Shown here in pieces: positions 26,815-34,829 of a stretch of DNA of 64,000 nt (positions within the stretch are counted from its first letter, which is position 1; each line of letters begins with the position of its first letter). The DNA is from Methylophilus glucosoxydans. GTDB taxonomy: Bacteria; Pseudomonadota; Gammaproteobacteria; Burkholderiales; Methylophilaceae. The notes under the pieces are model-generated. The model saw nothing but the letters and a program-made list of their open reading frames with translations. It did no database searches and had not been told where the DNA came from. The stretch lies in assembly GCF_042676145.1 (NCBI RefSeq), contig NZ_JBHTJW010000002.1, forward strand, positions 1,178,001 to 1,242,000, written 5' to 3'. Both the position numbers and the translations under genes were made by a program.

Positions 26815-28089
26815 TTAGACAATCATGCCTGCGCCAACCGTGTTGTTGGTGCTCTCGTCAATAACGATAAACGCGCCGGTGGCACGGTTTTTATCATAGC
26901 TGTCTACCATTAGCGGTTGCGCCAGCTTAAAGCTTACGCGGGCGATATCATTCATTTTGAGATCAGTAGTCGCCTGTTGCTCCAGCGTATTGACGTCTAC
27001 CTTGTATTGAATGCTGCCGATTTTGGCTTTGGATTCGCGCGTGGTGTGACGCACTATGTAAGTCCGTGCCGGCGACAATGGGGTTTCTGACAGCCAGCAG
27101 ACATGTGCTTCAATGTGTTTGACGGCTTCAGGCGCTTGACTGGTTTTCACGATCATATCGCCGCGTGAGGTATCAATTTCATCTTCAAGCAGCAGGGTTA
27201 CGCTTTGCTCCGTTTGCGCACGTTGCAGTTGCTCGGCGCCCAGTTGAATCGCCTTGACTTTAGACTGGTAACCGTTCGGCAATACTGTGACCGCATCACC
27301 GACGGCGATTTCGCCGGACTCAACGCGCCCCATAAAGCCACGGAAATCATGCAGGTCGGGATTGGCTGAATCATGTGGGCGGCAGACAAACTGTACCGGG
27401 AAGCGGAAGGCTTCTGATGCCTCGCTATTTGAAGCCGGGGCCGCTTCCAGCAGCTCCAGCAAGGTTTCGCCCTGGTACCAGTTCAGATTCTCCAGACGGT
27501 CTACCAGCATGTCACCATTGAGTGCAGACATGGGAATGAATTTGATGTCACGCGCTTGCGCCAGACCGATCTCGGTGGCGAATGCCGTGTAATCCGCCTT
27601 GATTTTGTCAAAGACGGCTTGGTCATAATTGACCAGATCCATCTTGTTCACTGCCACGACAATATGGGGAATGCCGACCAGATGCGCCAGATAACTGTGG
27701 CGGCGGGTTTGGGTCAGTACGCCTTTACGCGCATCGATCAGGATAATCGCCAGGTTAGCCGTTGATGCGGCGGTCACCATGTTGCGGGTGTATTGCTCGT
27801 GACCAGGGGCATCGGCGATGATGTATTTGCGGGTACCGGTGCTGAAATAGCGGTAAGCCACATCAATGGTAATGCCTTGTTCGCGCTCGGCTTGCAAACC
27901 ATCGGTCAGCAAGGAGAGATCCACGGCTTCCATACCGCGTTTTTTCGAAGTACGTTCAATGTTGTTGAGCGTATCTGCCAGGATGGTTTTAGTGTCATAC
28001 AGCAAGCGGCCAATCAGCGTGCTTTTGCCATCATCCACGCTGCCGCAGGTCATGAAGCGCAGCAAAGAGTCGTTGTGTTGTGTTGTCAT
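26815..28089 (-). CDS. cysN: Sulfate adenylyltransferase subunit 1 (GTPase)
   Basis: The 424-residue GTPase drives sulfate activation to APS by CysD. The P-loop GSVDDGKSTLIGRL is near residue 15, DAPGHEQYTRNM near 90 and NKMDLV near 145. There is no fused APS kinase domain. I chose ATG at 28089, which starts MTTQHNDSLLRF one base after the cysD stop. An open frame extends 25 codons further into cysD but lacks family similarity. Confidence 0.97.
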   Translation of the reverse strand: MTTQHNDSLLRFMTCGSVDDGKSTLIGRLLYDTKTILADTLNNIERTSKKRGMEAVDLSLLTDGLQAEREQGITIDVAYRYFSTGTRKYIIADAPGHEQYTRNMVTAASTANLAIILIDARKGVLTQTRRHSYLAHLVGIPHIVVAVNKMDLVNYDQAVFDKIKADYTAFATEIGLAQARDIKFIPMSALNGDMLVDRLENLNWYQGETLLELLEAAPASNSEASEAFRFPVQFVCRPHDSANPDLHDFRGFMGRVESGEIAVGDAVTVLPNGYQSKVKAIQLGAEQLQRAQTEQSVTLLLEDEIDTSRGDMIVKTSQAPEAVKHIEAHVCWLSETPLSPARTYIVRHTTRESKAKIGSIQYKVDVNTLEQQATTDLKMNDIARVSFKLAQPLMVDSYDKNRATGAFIVIDESTNNTVGAGMIV

Positions 28090-28090
28090 A

Positions 28091-29020
28091 TTAGAAATAA
28101 CCTTCTTTCTTACGCTGCTCCATCGAAGCCTCGGAAGTTTGATCGTCCAGACGCGTTGCGCCACGCTCGGTAATGGTGGTGGTGGCGGTTTCTACCACGA
28201 TTTTGCTCACATCATCGGCATCAGAAATGACGGGCGCTGTACAGGTGACGTCACCGACGGTACGGAAACGTACCTGCATGTTGATGACTTCTTCACCGGC
28301 CTTGGGCTGGTTGATCAATTCGCCAGAAGTCAGCGGCACGTTGACCGGGAAAATCGCACCATGACGCATCACCACATCGCGCTGGTGGGCAAAGTAGATG
28401 CTAGGCAGCTCCAGTTTTTCACGCTCGATATATTGCCAGACATCCATTTCCGTCCAGTTTGAGATCGGGAAGGCGCGGATGTTTTCCCCTTTGTGCACAC
28501 GGGCGTTGTACAGGTTCCATAATTCCGGCCGCTGGTTTTTCGGATCCCATTGGCCAAACTCGTCACGGAAACTCATGATCCGTTCCTTGGCGCGCGCTTT
28601 TTCTTCATCACGGCGGGCGCCGCCGATGCAGCAGTCAAAACCGAACTCTTCAATGGCTTCCAGCAGGGTCACCGACTGATGTTTGTTGCGTGGCTCATCC
28701 GGCGTTTTCAGCACCACAGTGCCACGCTTCATGGAGTCTTCCACTGAACGCACAATCAGGCGCTCGCCTAGCTCGGCAGCGCGCTGGTCACGGAAATTGA
28801 CCACTTCCTGATAGTTGTGACCGGTGTCGATATGCATGAGCGGGAAAGGGAAGCGACCTGGGCGGAAGGCTTTTTCTGCCAGACGCAAAATGCACAACGA
28901 ATCCTTGCCGCCGGAGAACAGCAACACAGGGTTGGCGCACTGACCAGCCACTTCACGCAGGATATGAATGGCTTCAGCTTCGAGCCAGTCGAGATGTGAT
29001 AAAGGTTGTTTCGTTGTCAT
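28091..29020 (-). CDS. cysD: Sulfate adenylyltransferase subunit 2
   Basis: The 309-residue adenylyltransferase subunit makes APS from ATP and sulfate. The PP-loop SGGKDS is near residue 36, and RREEEKARAKER-like arginine-rich stretch and FPISNWTEMDVWQYI are family blocks. The E. coli protein is 302 residues. It follows cysH after 84 bases and immediately precedes cysN. Confidence 0.97.
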   Translation of the reverse strand: MTTKQPLSHLDWLEAEAIHILREVAGQCANPVLLFSGGKDSLCILRLAEKAFRPGRFPFPLMHIDTGHNYQEVVNFRDQRAAELGERLIVRSVEDSMKRGTVVLKTPDEPRNKHQSVTLLEAIEEFGFDCCIGGARRDEEKARAKERIMSFRDEFGQWDPKNQRPELWNLYNARVHKGENIRAFPISNWTEMDVWQYIEREKLELPSIYFAHQRDVVMRHGAIFPVNVPLTSGELINQPKAGEEVINMQVRFRTVGDVTCTAPVISDADDVSKIVVETATTTITERGATRLDDQTSEASMEQRKKEGYF

Positions 29021-29104
29021 CTTAATTTATTACCAATCAAATTTTTACCGCCGATCAACGTAGATACACGCTCATTACTGCTTTAACGTTTTACCGGCAG
29101 TTAA

Positions 29105-29863
29105 CTATTTCTTTACGTGCAAACCGCACTCTTTGCTGGTCGGATCTTCCCACCACCAGCGACCGGCACGGATATCTTCACCCATGGCGACGGCACGCGT
29201 ACAAGGTGCACAGCCAATGCTGGGGTAAAACTGGTCATGCAGGGCGTTGTAAGGCACTTCATGCAACCGGATATAGGCCCAGACTTCTTTTTCTGTCCAG
29301 TCACTAAGCGGGTTGAATTTTTCCAGTTTGTTGCCTGCGTCAAATTCACGGACAGGCAAATTGCTGCGGGTGGTGGCTTGTTCAGCACGCATGCCGGTGA
29401 TCCAGGCTTGTTTGCCAGCCAGTGCACGTTGCAGCGGCTCCACTTTGCGCATATGGCAGCAGGCCTTACGCAGTTCTATGCTGTCATAGAAGGCATTGAT
29501 GCCCTGGCTACGCACATACTGCTCTACGGCTTCATGCTTGGGGAAAAACACCACCGGTTTGGTGGCGTAGGTGTGCTCAACTTCCCCCATCAGGGTGTAG
29601 GTTTCTGCGGGCAGTCGACCCGTGTCCAGTGAGAAAATCTCGATGGGCAGGGCCTCTTTGGCGATCAAGTCAGTCAACACCATGTCTTCAGCGCCATAGC
29701 TATTGGCAAAAGTGATGGCCGGAAACTCTGCCGCCGCAGACTGAAGCAGGGCTACTACTTGGGCGCGCTTGGCCTGGACAGAAGCAACCAGGGCTTCTGT
29801 CAGCTCAGGGCGTGTCGCAGGATTGCTGGCTGCCGGTTTGAGCATGCTGACGCCGAAACTCAT
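29105..29863 (-). CDS. cysH: Phosphoadenylyl-/adenylyl-sulfate reductase
   Basis: The 252-residue thioredoxin- or glutathione-dependent enzyme reduces APS (or PAPS) to sulfite. The cysteine pattern CC (in KACCHMRKVEPL) plus CAPC (in GCAPCTRAV) is that of the 4Fe-4S APS reductases. The C-terminal ECGLH carries the catalytic cysteine. The absence of an APS kinase gene here fits APS as the direct substrate. ATG at 29863 is chosen because it overlaps the upstream stop (ATGA) and has AAGGA nine bases before. A GTG seven codons earlier is possible. Confidence 0.95.
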   Translation of the reverse strand: MSFGVSMLKPAASNPATRPELTEALVASVQAKRAQVVALLQSAAAEFPAITFANSYGAEDMVLTDLIAKEALPIEIFSLDTGRLPAETYTLMGEVEHTYATKPVVFFPKHEAVEQYVRSQGINAFYDSIELRKACCHMRKVEPLQRALAGKQAWITGMRAEQATTRSNLPVREFDAGNKLEKFNPLSDWTEKEVWAYIRLHEVPYNALHDQFYPSIGCAPCTRAVAMGEDIRAGRWWWEDPTSKECGLHVKK

Positions 29864-30477
29864 GCGCGCTGTATCCTTCTCCACACTGGCACATCACCTA
29901 CCGCGCCCTGATAGGGCTGGCTGAAGTCATTCAGGCTGGCCAGTGCATCTTCGGCCGAGCGGTCAGCACGAATTAAAAAGCTGGTGAAGCCTGCGCGCTT
30001 GTGAAAGAACAATTGATCACGCAATACATCGCCAATCGCGCGCAATTCGTTTTTAAACCCGTAACGCGTGCGTAGCCAGTTGCCCAAGGTGAAAATGCGG
30101 CCATCGGCAAAGCGTTCCACATAAATCGCAATGATTGGCAAGGTATTCAAATCTGCAAATTCGGCTTGCAGTGTCTCGGCGGTTTCGTTGGTGGCCAGCA
30201 CAATGCCGAGCTCGCCAGCCGCCAGGCGCACTTGCAACTCTGCCTTGCGGGCCTGCCAGACAGCGAGCGGCACCAGAATTTTGCCGGTGGCTGGTATCTG
30301 CGTATTCGCAATTTGTTCTGGACTATAGGTTTGCTCGCCAGTCAGTTTGAACAGCACGACTTTCCCAGCCTGCTTGCGGACAGACTCTTCAGCCGGGGCC
30401 GGTGGGACCACGCGGGTCCAAGTATCTGCCACAATGCTGGCCTGGCCGTTGCTGCCCAGTTGAATTAATTGACTCAT
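29860..30477 (-). CDS. DUF934 family protein of the sulfite reductase operon
   Basis: The 205-residue protein is of the DUF934 family, commonly encoded beside cysI in proteobacteria. No catalytic motif, signal peptide or membrane span is visible. The centre (VPLAVWQARKAELQVRLAAGELGIVL then FADGRIFTLGNWLRTRYGF) matches the family pattern. It overlaps cysI by one base and cysH by four, so the three are translationally coupled. The most likely role is as an accessory to sulfite reduction, possibly in electron supply or cofactor handling. That is inference from neighbourhood. Confidence 0.85.
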   Translation of the reverse strand: MSQLIQLGSNGQASIVADTWTRVVPPAPAEESVRKQAGKVVLFKLTGEQTYSPEQIANTQIPATGKILVPLAVWQARKAELQVRLAAGELGIVLATNETAETLQAEFADLNTLPIIAIYVERFADGRIFTLGNWLRTRYGFKNELRAIGDVLRDQLFFHKRAGFTSFLIRADRSAEDALASLNDFSQPYQGAVGDVPVWRRIQRA

Positions 30478-32141
30478 TATGCAGACTCCTTCTCAGCGTA
30501 GACGTGGGCCTTGAACGGCGCTACGCCCAAACGACGTACCGTGTCGATAAAACGCTCTTCGTCGCTACGCTCACGCACATAGACCTCAATCAGGCGTTTG
30601 ACTACGCCTGGCATTTCTTCTGCCGAGAATGAAGGGCCGATCACGGTACCGATGCTGGCATCATTACCTTGCTTGCCACCAATGGTGACCTGGTACCACT
30701 CCGAACCATCCTTATCCACACCCAGAATGCCGATATGGCCGACATGGTGATGGCCGCAGGCATTCATGCAACCAGAGATATTGAGCTCAAGGTCACCGAT
30801 TTCATACAGGTAGTCCAGATTGTCGAACTGCATCTGAATGGCTTCAGCAATCGGAATCGATTTGGCATTGGCCAGGCTGCAGAAGTCACCGCCAGGGCAG
30901 CAGATAATGTCCGTCAGCAAGCCGATGTTAGGCGTGGCCAGTCCGGCTGCGCGGGCTTTTTCCCACACGGCAAACAGGTCAGACAATTGCACGTCGGCCA
31001 GAATCAGGTTTTGCTCGTGAGAGGAGCGCAGCTCGCCAAAACTGTAGGCATCGGCCAAGTCAGCCACCACGTGCATTTGCTCGCTGGTGATATCCCCAGG
31101 CGCTTTGCCGTGTGGTTTCAGTGACAAGGTCACCGCGCGATAGCCTGCAACACGGTGCGCATGGACACAACGTTTGACCCAGGCAGCAAATGCCGGATTG
31201 CTGGCTACGGCAGCATCAAAAGAGGCATCATGCGCTGGTAATGTTTTGTATGGCATGGGCTCAAAGTAATGCGCCACGCGGTCTAGTTCGGCTTGAGTGA
31301 TGGTGAGTGGACCGTCTTTGAGGTGGGCCCATTCCTCATCTACCTGGCGTCTGAATTCATCAATGCCCAGCGCCTTCACCAGAATCTTGATGCGGGCTTT
31401 GTAGATGTTGTCACGACGGCCGTGAATGTTATAGACACGGATCACCGCTTCGCAGTAAGACAACACATGTTGCCATTCCAGATGTTCGCGAATCACAGTG
31501 CCCAGGATCGGTGTACGGCCCAAGCCACCACCCACCCAGACTTTGATCGCCATCTGGCCTTGTGCGTCTTTGTAAAATTCGAGGCCAATGTCATGCGCCT
31601 GCACAATCGCACGGTCTTGTTCAGTGCCTGAGACGGCAATCTTGAACTTACGTGGCAACAGGGCGAATTCAGGATGGAAGGTACTCCACTGGCGCATGAT
31701 TTCAGCAATGGCGCGCGGATCAATGATCTCGTCGGGCGCAATGCCGGCAAACTGGTCGGTCGTGATATTACGGATGCAGTTGCCTGAGGTTTGAATGGCG
31801 TGCATTTCTACGGTCGCCAGCTCAGCCAGAATCTCCGGGGTGTCTTCCAGTTTGGGCCAATTGAGCTGCAAGTTCTGACGGGTACTAAAGTGACCATAGC
31901 CACGGTCATAGCGCTTGGCAATGTCTGCCAGTTTGCGTAATTGTTTGCTGGACATGAGTCCGTAAGGTACGGCAATCCGCAGCATCGGTGCATGGCGCTG
32001 AATATACAGGCCGTTTTGCAGACGCAGCGGGCGGAACTCTTCATCCGTGAGTTCGCCTGCCAAATAGCGGCGGGTCTGGTCGCGGTACTGGGCGACACGT
32101 TCATTGACAATTTGTTGGTCTATAGGATCGTATTTGTACAT
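30477..32141 (-). CDS. cysI: Sulfite reductase haemoprotein (nitrite/sulfite reductase family)
   Basis: The 554-residue enzyme reduces sulfite to sulfide with six electrons. Two ferredoxin-like half-domains and two sirohaem/4Fe-4S repeats are present. The cluster ligands are in CCPGGDFCSLA and SGCMNACGHHHVGHIG near residues 430-490. HFSTRQNLQLNW near residue 80 is the substrate-side block. No CysJ flavoprotein or CysG is nearby, so this may accept electrons from ferredoxin or another partner. It follows tauE by 41 bases. Confidence 0.93.
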   Translation of the reverse strand: MYKYDPIDQQIVNERVAQYRDQTRRYLAGELTDEEFRPLRLQNGLYIQRHAPMLRIAVPYGLMSSKQLRKLADIAKRYDRGYGHFSTRQNLQLNWPKLEDTPEILAELATVEMHAIQTSGNCIRNITTDQFAGIAPDEIIDPRAIAEIMRQWSTFHPEFALLPRKFKIAVSGTEQDRAIVQAHDIGLEFYKDAQGQMAIKVWVGGGLGRTPILGTVIREHLEWQHVLSYCEAVIRVYNIHGRRDNIYKARIKILVKALGIDEFRRQVDEEWAHLKDGPLTITQAELDRVAHYFEPMPYKTLPAHDASFDAAVASNPAFAAWVKRCVHAHRVAGYRAVTLSLKPHGKAPGDITSEQMHVVADLADAYSFGELRSSHEQNLILADVQLSDLFAVWEKARAAGLATPNIGLLTDIICCPGGDFCSLANAKSIPIAEAIQMQFDNLDYLYEIGDLELNISGCMNACGHHHVGHIGILGVDKDGSEWYQVTIGGKQGNDASIGTVIGPSFSAEEMPGVVKRLIEVYVRERSDEERFIDTVRRLGVAPFKAHVYAEKESA

Positions 32142-32182
32142 GCTTGAGTCACTTTGTTCGCAAAAAGCGAAGAGGCAGTATT

Positions 32183-32953
32183 TTAATGGAAAACTAGCTT
32201 AAAGCCTACATAAATCAATATCATAGCCAAGGCAATACGTACCCAGTGTTCTGCAACACGTGAGCTCATATGGCTACCCAGGTAAATGCCCGGTATGGAA
32301 CCGATCAGCAAGGTGCCGAGTAACTGGTAGTCTATGGTGCCCAGGGAGGCATGGCCTAGACCGGCCACCAGCGTCAGCGGGACGGCATGCGCAATATCAC
32401 TGCCGACAATCGTGGTGATTTTCTCCTTGGGATATAGCAGAATCAGCGCTGTTACCCCCAGCGCGCCCGCACCGACCGAGGTCAGCGTGACCAGCGCGCC
32501 CAGTACAACCCCGAGTAATACGGTGGCCGGAGGTACGTAATGGGCTGGAATCCATTCGTCTTTGGAGACTAAGGCGATTAATTTGTTGCGTAACAGCACG
32601 GCCGCTGAGGTCACCATCAAGGCAATGCCTAACCAGAATTTGATTGTGGATACCACTTCGCCTGACTGTAAATCCATGCTGTGCAAGGCCCACAGCGTTA
32701 ACAGAGACGCTGGAACGCTACCCATGGCCAAGCGTTTGACGATACGCCAGTCAATATTGCCCAGTTTGCCATGCGCAAAAATCCCCACAGATTTTGTGAT
32801 CGAGGCATAGAGCAGGTCTGTCCCTACGGCGACGGCGGGCTTGATGTTATAAATAAGCAACAGAATTGGCGTCATTAATGAGCCGCCGCCAACGCCCGTC
32901 AGACCAACCAAAAAGCCCACGACAAAGCCTGCCAATATGTATCCGAATTCCAT
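32183..32953 (-). CDS. TauE/SafE family sulfite/anion permease
   Basis: The 256-residue integral membrane protein has about eight hydrophobic segments and the two family repeats, GFLVGLTGVGGGSLMTPILL near the N-terminus and GALVTLTSVGAGALGVTALI near residue 155. TauE/SafE proteins move sulfite, sulfoacetate or related anions. As first gene of the cys operon it could import sulfate or export surplus sulfite. Position favours sulfur transport and the direction is not known. Confidence 0.88.
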   Translation of the reverse strand: MEFGYILAGFVVGFLVGLTGVGGGSLMTPILLLIYNIKPAVAVGTDLLYASITKSVGIFAHGKLGNIDWRIVKRLAMGSVPASLLTLWALHSMDLQSGEVVSTIKFWLGIALMVTSAAVLLRNKLIALVSKDEWIPAHYVPPATVLLGVVLGALVTLTSVGAGALGVTALILLYPKEKITTIVGSDIAHAVPLTLVAGLGHASLGTIDYQLLGTLLIGSIPGIYLGSHMSSRVAEHWVRIALAMILIYVGFKLVFH

Positions 32954-33003
32954 GAGGAGTATCTTGAAAAGTTAAGCGCGGCATCATAACAAGTTTTTAA
33001 GTG

Positions 33004-33031
33004 TTGATTTAATAATAAATTCTTCTATGAT
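33004..33031 (+). promoter_or_regulatory. Candidate promoter of the CysB-type regulator gene
   Basis: TTGATT (33004-33009) and TATGAT (33026-33031) are 16 bases apart, in an AT-rich stretch between the divergent regulator and cys operon. AAAGGG follows as ribosome binding site before the ATG at 33059. Confidence 0.5.
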
Positions 33032-33058
33032 ATAGCTTTTGGTTATAAAGGGTGATCT

Positions 33059-33985
33059 ATGAAGTTTCACCAGTTACGGTATGTGCATGAGGTGGTGCGG
33101 CAGCATTTGAATATTTCTGCTGCCTCTGAGGCATTGCATACCTCCCAACCTGGGGTTAGCAAGCAAATCCAGCTGTTAGAGGAAGAGTTGGGATTGCAGA
33201 TTTTTCAGCGTAATGGCAAACGCCTCATCGGCGTGACTGAGCCTGGCCGTAAAATTGTCGAGCTGGCCGCGCGTGTCATGCTGGACATGCAGAATATCAA
33301 ACGGGTGGGCGACGAATACAGCCGCGAAGACAGTGGTGAACTGACCATTGCCACTACCCATACGCAAGCGCGTTATCGCCTGCCTGCTGCGGTCAAGCAG
33401 TTCATGGCGCAGTATCCCAATGTGAAATTGACGATTCATCAGGGCAACCCGTCGCAAGTCACCGAACAGGTTGCTGCCGGAGAAGCCGATATCGGCATTG
33501 CGACCGAGAACATCAGCAAGGATGACCGTTTGTCGTGCTTGCCATGCTACAGCTGGAACCGGTGCCTGGTCGTGCCGTCGCAACATCCCTTGCTGGAAAA
33601 GAAAACCATCAGCCTGAAAGATCTGGTCAACTATCCGCTGATCACCTATGACTTTGCCTTTACTGGCGGCACACTGGTGTCTAAAGTCTTTCACGATGCC
33701 GGTCTGCAGCCCAATGTGGTGTTTACGGCGATTGATGCAGACGTGATCAAAACCTATGTCAATCTGGGGCTGGGTATTGGGTTGATTGCCAATATGGCTT
33801 ATGAGGAAACCCGCGATGCACCGCTAAAAAGTCTGGACTGCAGCCATCTATTTCCTGACAGCACCACTTATCTGGGTGTGCGCAGGGATGCTTTTTTGCG
33901 TGATTACATGCTTAACTTTATTACCATGCTGTCACCGCAATATGACAAGCGCAGTGTGCAACGGGCCTTGCATCAGGACTTGTGA
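33059..33985 (+). CDS. cysB: CysB-type LysR transcriptional regulator
   Basis: The 308-residue regulator has an N-terminal winged helix-turn-helix (NISAASEALHTSQPGVSKQIQLLEEEL) and the CysB/Cbl-type effector domain (ELTIATTHTQARYRLPAAVKQF). The threonine-rich ATTHTQARY segment binds sulfate or acetylserine in CysB. It reads away from the tauE-cysI-DUF934-cysH-cysD-cysN operon across 105 bases, the usual arrangement for a regulator controlling that operon. It could equally be a Cbl/NtcB-like paralogue. Confidence 0.92.
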   Translation: MKFHQLRYVHEVVRQHLNISAASEALHTSQPGVSKQIQLLEEELGLQIFQRNGKRLIGVTEPGRKIVELAARVMLDMQNIKRVGDEYSREDSGELTIATTHTQARYRLPAAVKQFMAQYPNVKLTIHQGNPSQVTEQVAAGEADIGIATENISKDDRLSCLPCYSWNRCLVVPSQHPLLEKKTISLKDLVNYPLITYDFAFTGGTLVSKVFHDAGLQPNVVFTAIDADVIKTYVNLGLGIGLIANMAYEETRDAPLKSLDCSHLFPDSTTYLGVRRDAFLRDYMLNFITMLSPQYDKRSVQRALHQDL

Positions 33986-34056
33986 TGCGCGTCACATTGG
34001 TCTGCGTAGCGGCATGCTGTAATGCTGCATAGTCTTCACAGATAGAGAGGTCTTTC

Positions 34057-34599
34057 ATGCGTTTAAGTCACCTCAAGGGATGGTGTTGCCTCTGTTTTTT
34101 TATCCATTGCTCGGTTTGGGCCGCGCCGGCGCATGTCCGTGTCATTGGTCATGGCATGCCAGATGTGGATCTCGATAACGCCATTTATGAAGTGCCGGTG
34201 CAGCCTGGCGTGAGTTATCAGGATCTGGTAGATAGCCTTAAATCGCTCTCTGAGGGCATGAATTTTGTAAACCCTGCCAACTTCCCGATTGGTGACCATA
34301 TGAAACAGCGCGGCCAGGATCCGCAAGGCATCAAAGAAGTCCGCACCTTTTGTAACCTGAGCATGGGCACCGAAATTATCCTCGATCACCCCGAATTTCT
34401 GGTGTTTGCGCCTTGCCGCCTGGCCATTTATGAAAAGCCGGATGCGCACGGCAAGCGGCAACTTTATCTGGGGCTGGACAGACCCACGCATGACTTGAAA
34501 AATATCAAGCATCCCACCGCCAGGGCGCAAGCCTCGGCACAACAGCTTGAAAATGCCTTGATTGAGTTGATGGAAAAAGCCCGACGTGGGGATTTTTGA
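34057..34599 (+). CDS. Secreted DUF302-like protein
   Basis: The 180-residue protein begins with a signal peptide (cleavage probably after VWA at about residue 23). The remainder resembles the DUF302 fold: a start with SYQDLVDSLKSLSEGMNFV, then a segment ending in FLVFAPCRLAIYEKPD-like strands where DUF302 proteins read 'FGNP'. Function of the family is unknown. It lies alone, 72 bases after cysB. Confidence 0.6.
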   Translation: MRLSHLKGWCCLCFFIHCSVWAAPAHVRVIGHGMPDVDLDNAIYEVPVQPGVSYQDLVDSLKSLSEGMNFVNPANFPIGDHMKQRGQDPQGIKEVRTFCNLSMGTEIILDHPEFLVFAPCRLAIYEKPDAHGKRQLYLGLDRPTHDLKNIKHPTARAQASAQQLENALIELMEKARRGDF

Positions 34600-34616
34600 T
34601 AGTTCTTACAAAAACA

Positions 34617-34729
34617 TTTTTTAACCACAGAGAACACATAGGCCACAGAGGGAACAACATCAATCCGCTATGTTCTGATTTACTGTGGTGCACACTCATC
34701 GCTTTTCTCGGTGTTTCTGTGGTTAAAAG
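34617..34729. repeat. Fold-back repeat with AACCACAGAG ends
   Basis: TTTTAACCACAGAGAACAC at the left is inverted as GTGTTTCTGTGGTTAAAAG at the right, with a second CCACAGAG copy at 34643. A related sequence (CTCTGTGGCTAAAG) occurs upstream of dnaB near 55390. This looks like a dispersed intergenic repeat. No ORF or RNA gene is recognisable in 34600-34829. Confidence 0.55.
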
Positions 34730-34829
34730 TTTTTTAAACGATTTCTCATTTAAGGCAAAACAACAATCTTCCCCTTTTTAGAGCCATCCCCTATACTCAA
34801 CTTAACTTTAATTGTTAAGAGTGCATTCC

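Noticed and set aside
33044..33049. TATAAA just before the cysB-type gene as another leaderless promoter
   Set aside because: AAAGGG, a ribosome binding site, lies between it and the ATG, and a better promoter exists upstream.
34596..34781. A 61-codon plus-strand frame through the AACCACAGAG fold-back
   Set aside because: It is composed largely of repeat sequence and lacks a ribosome binding site.
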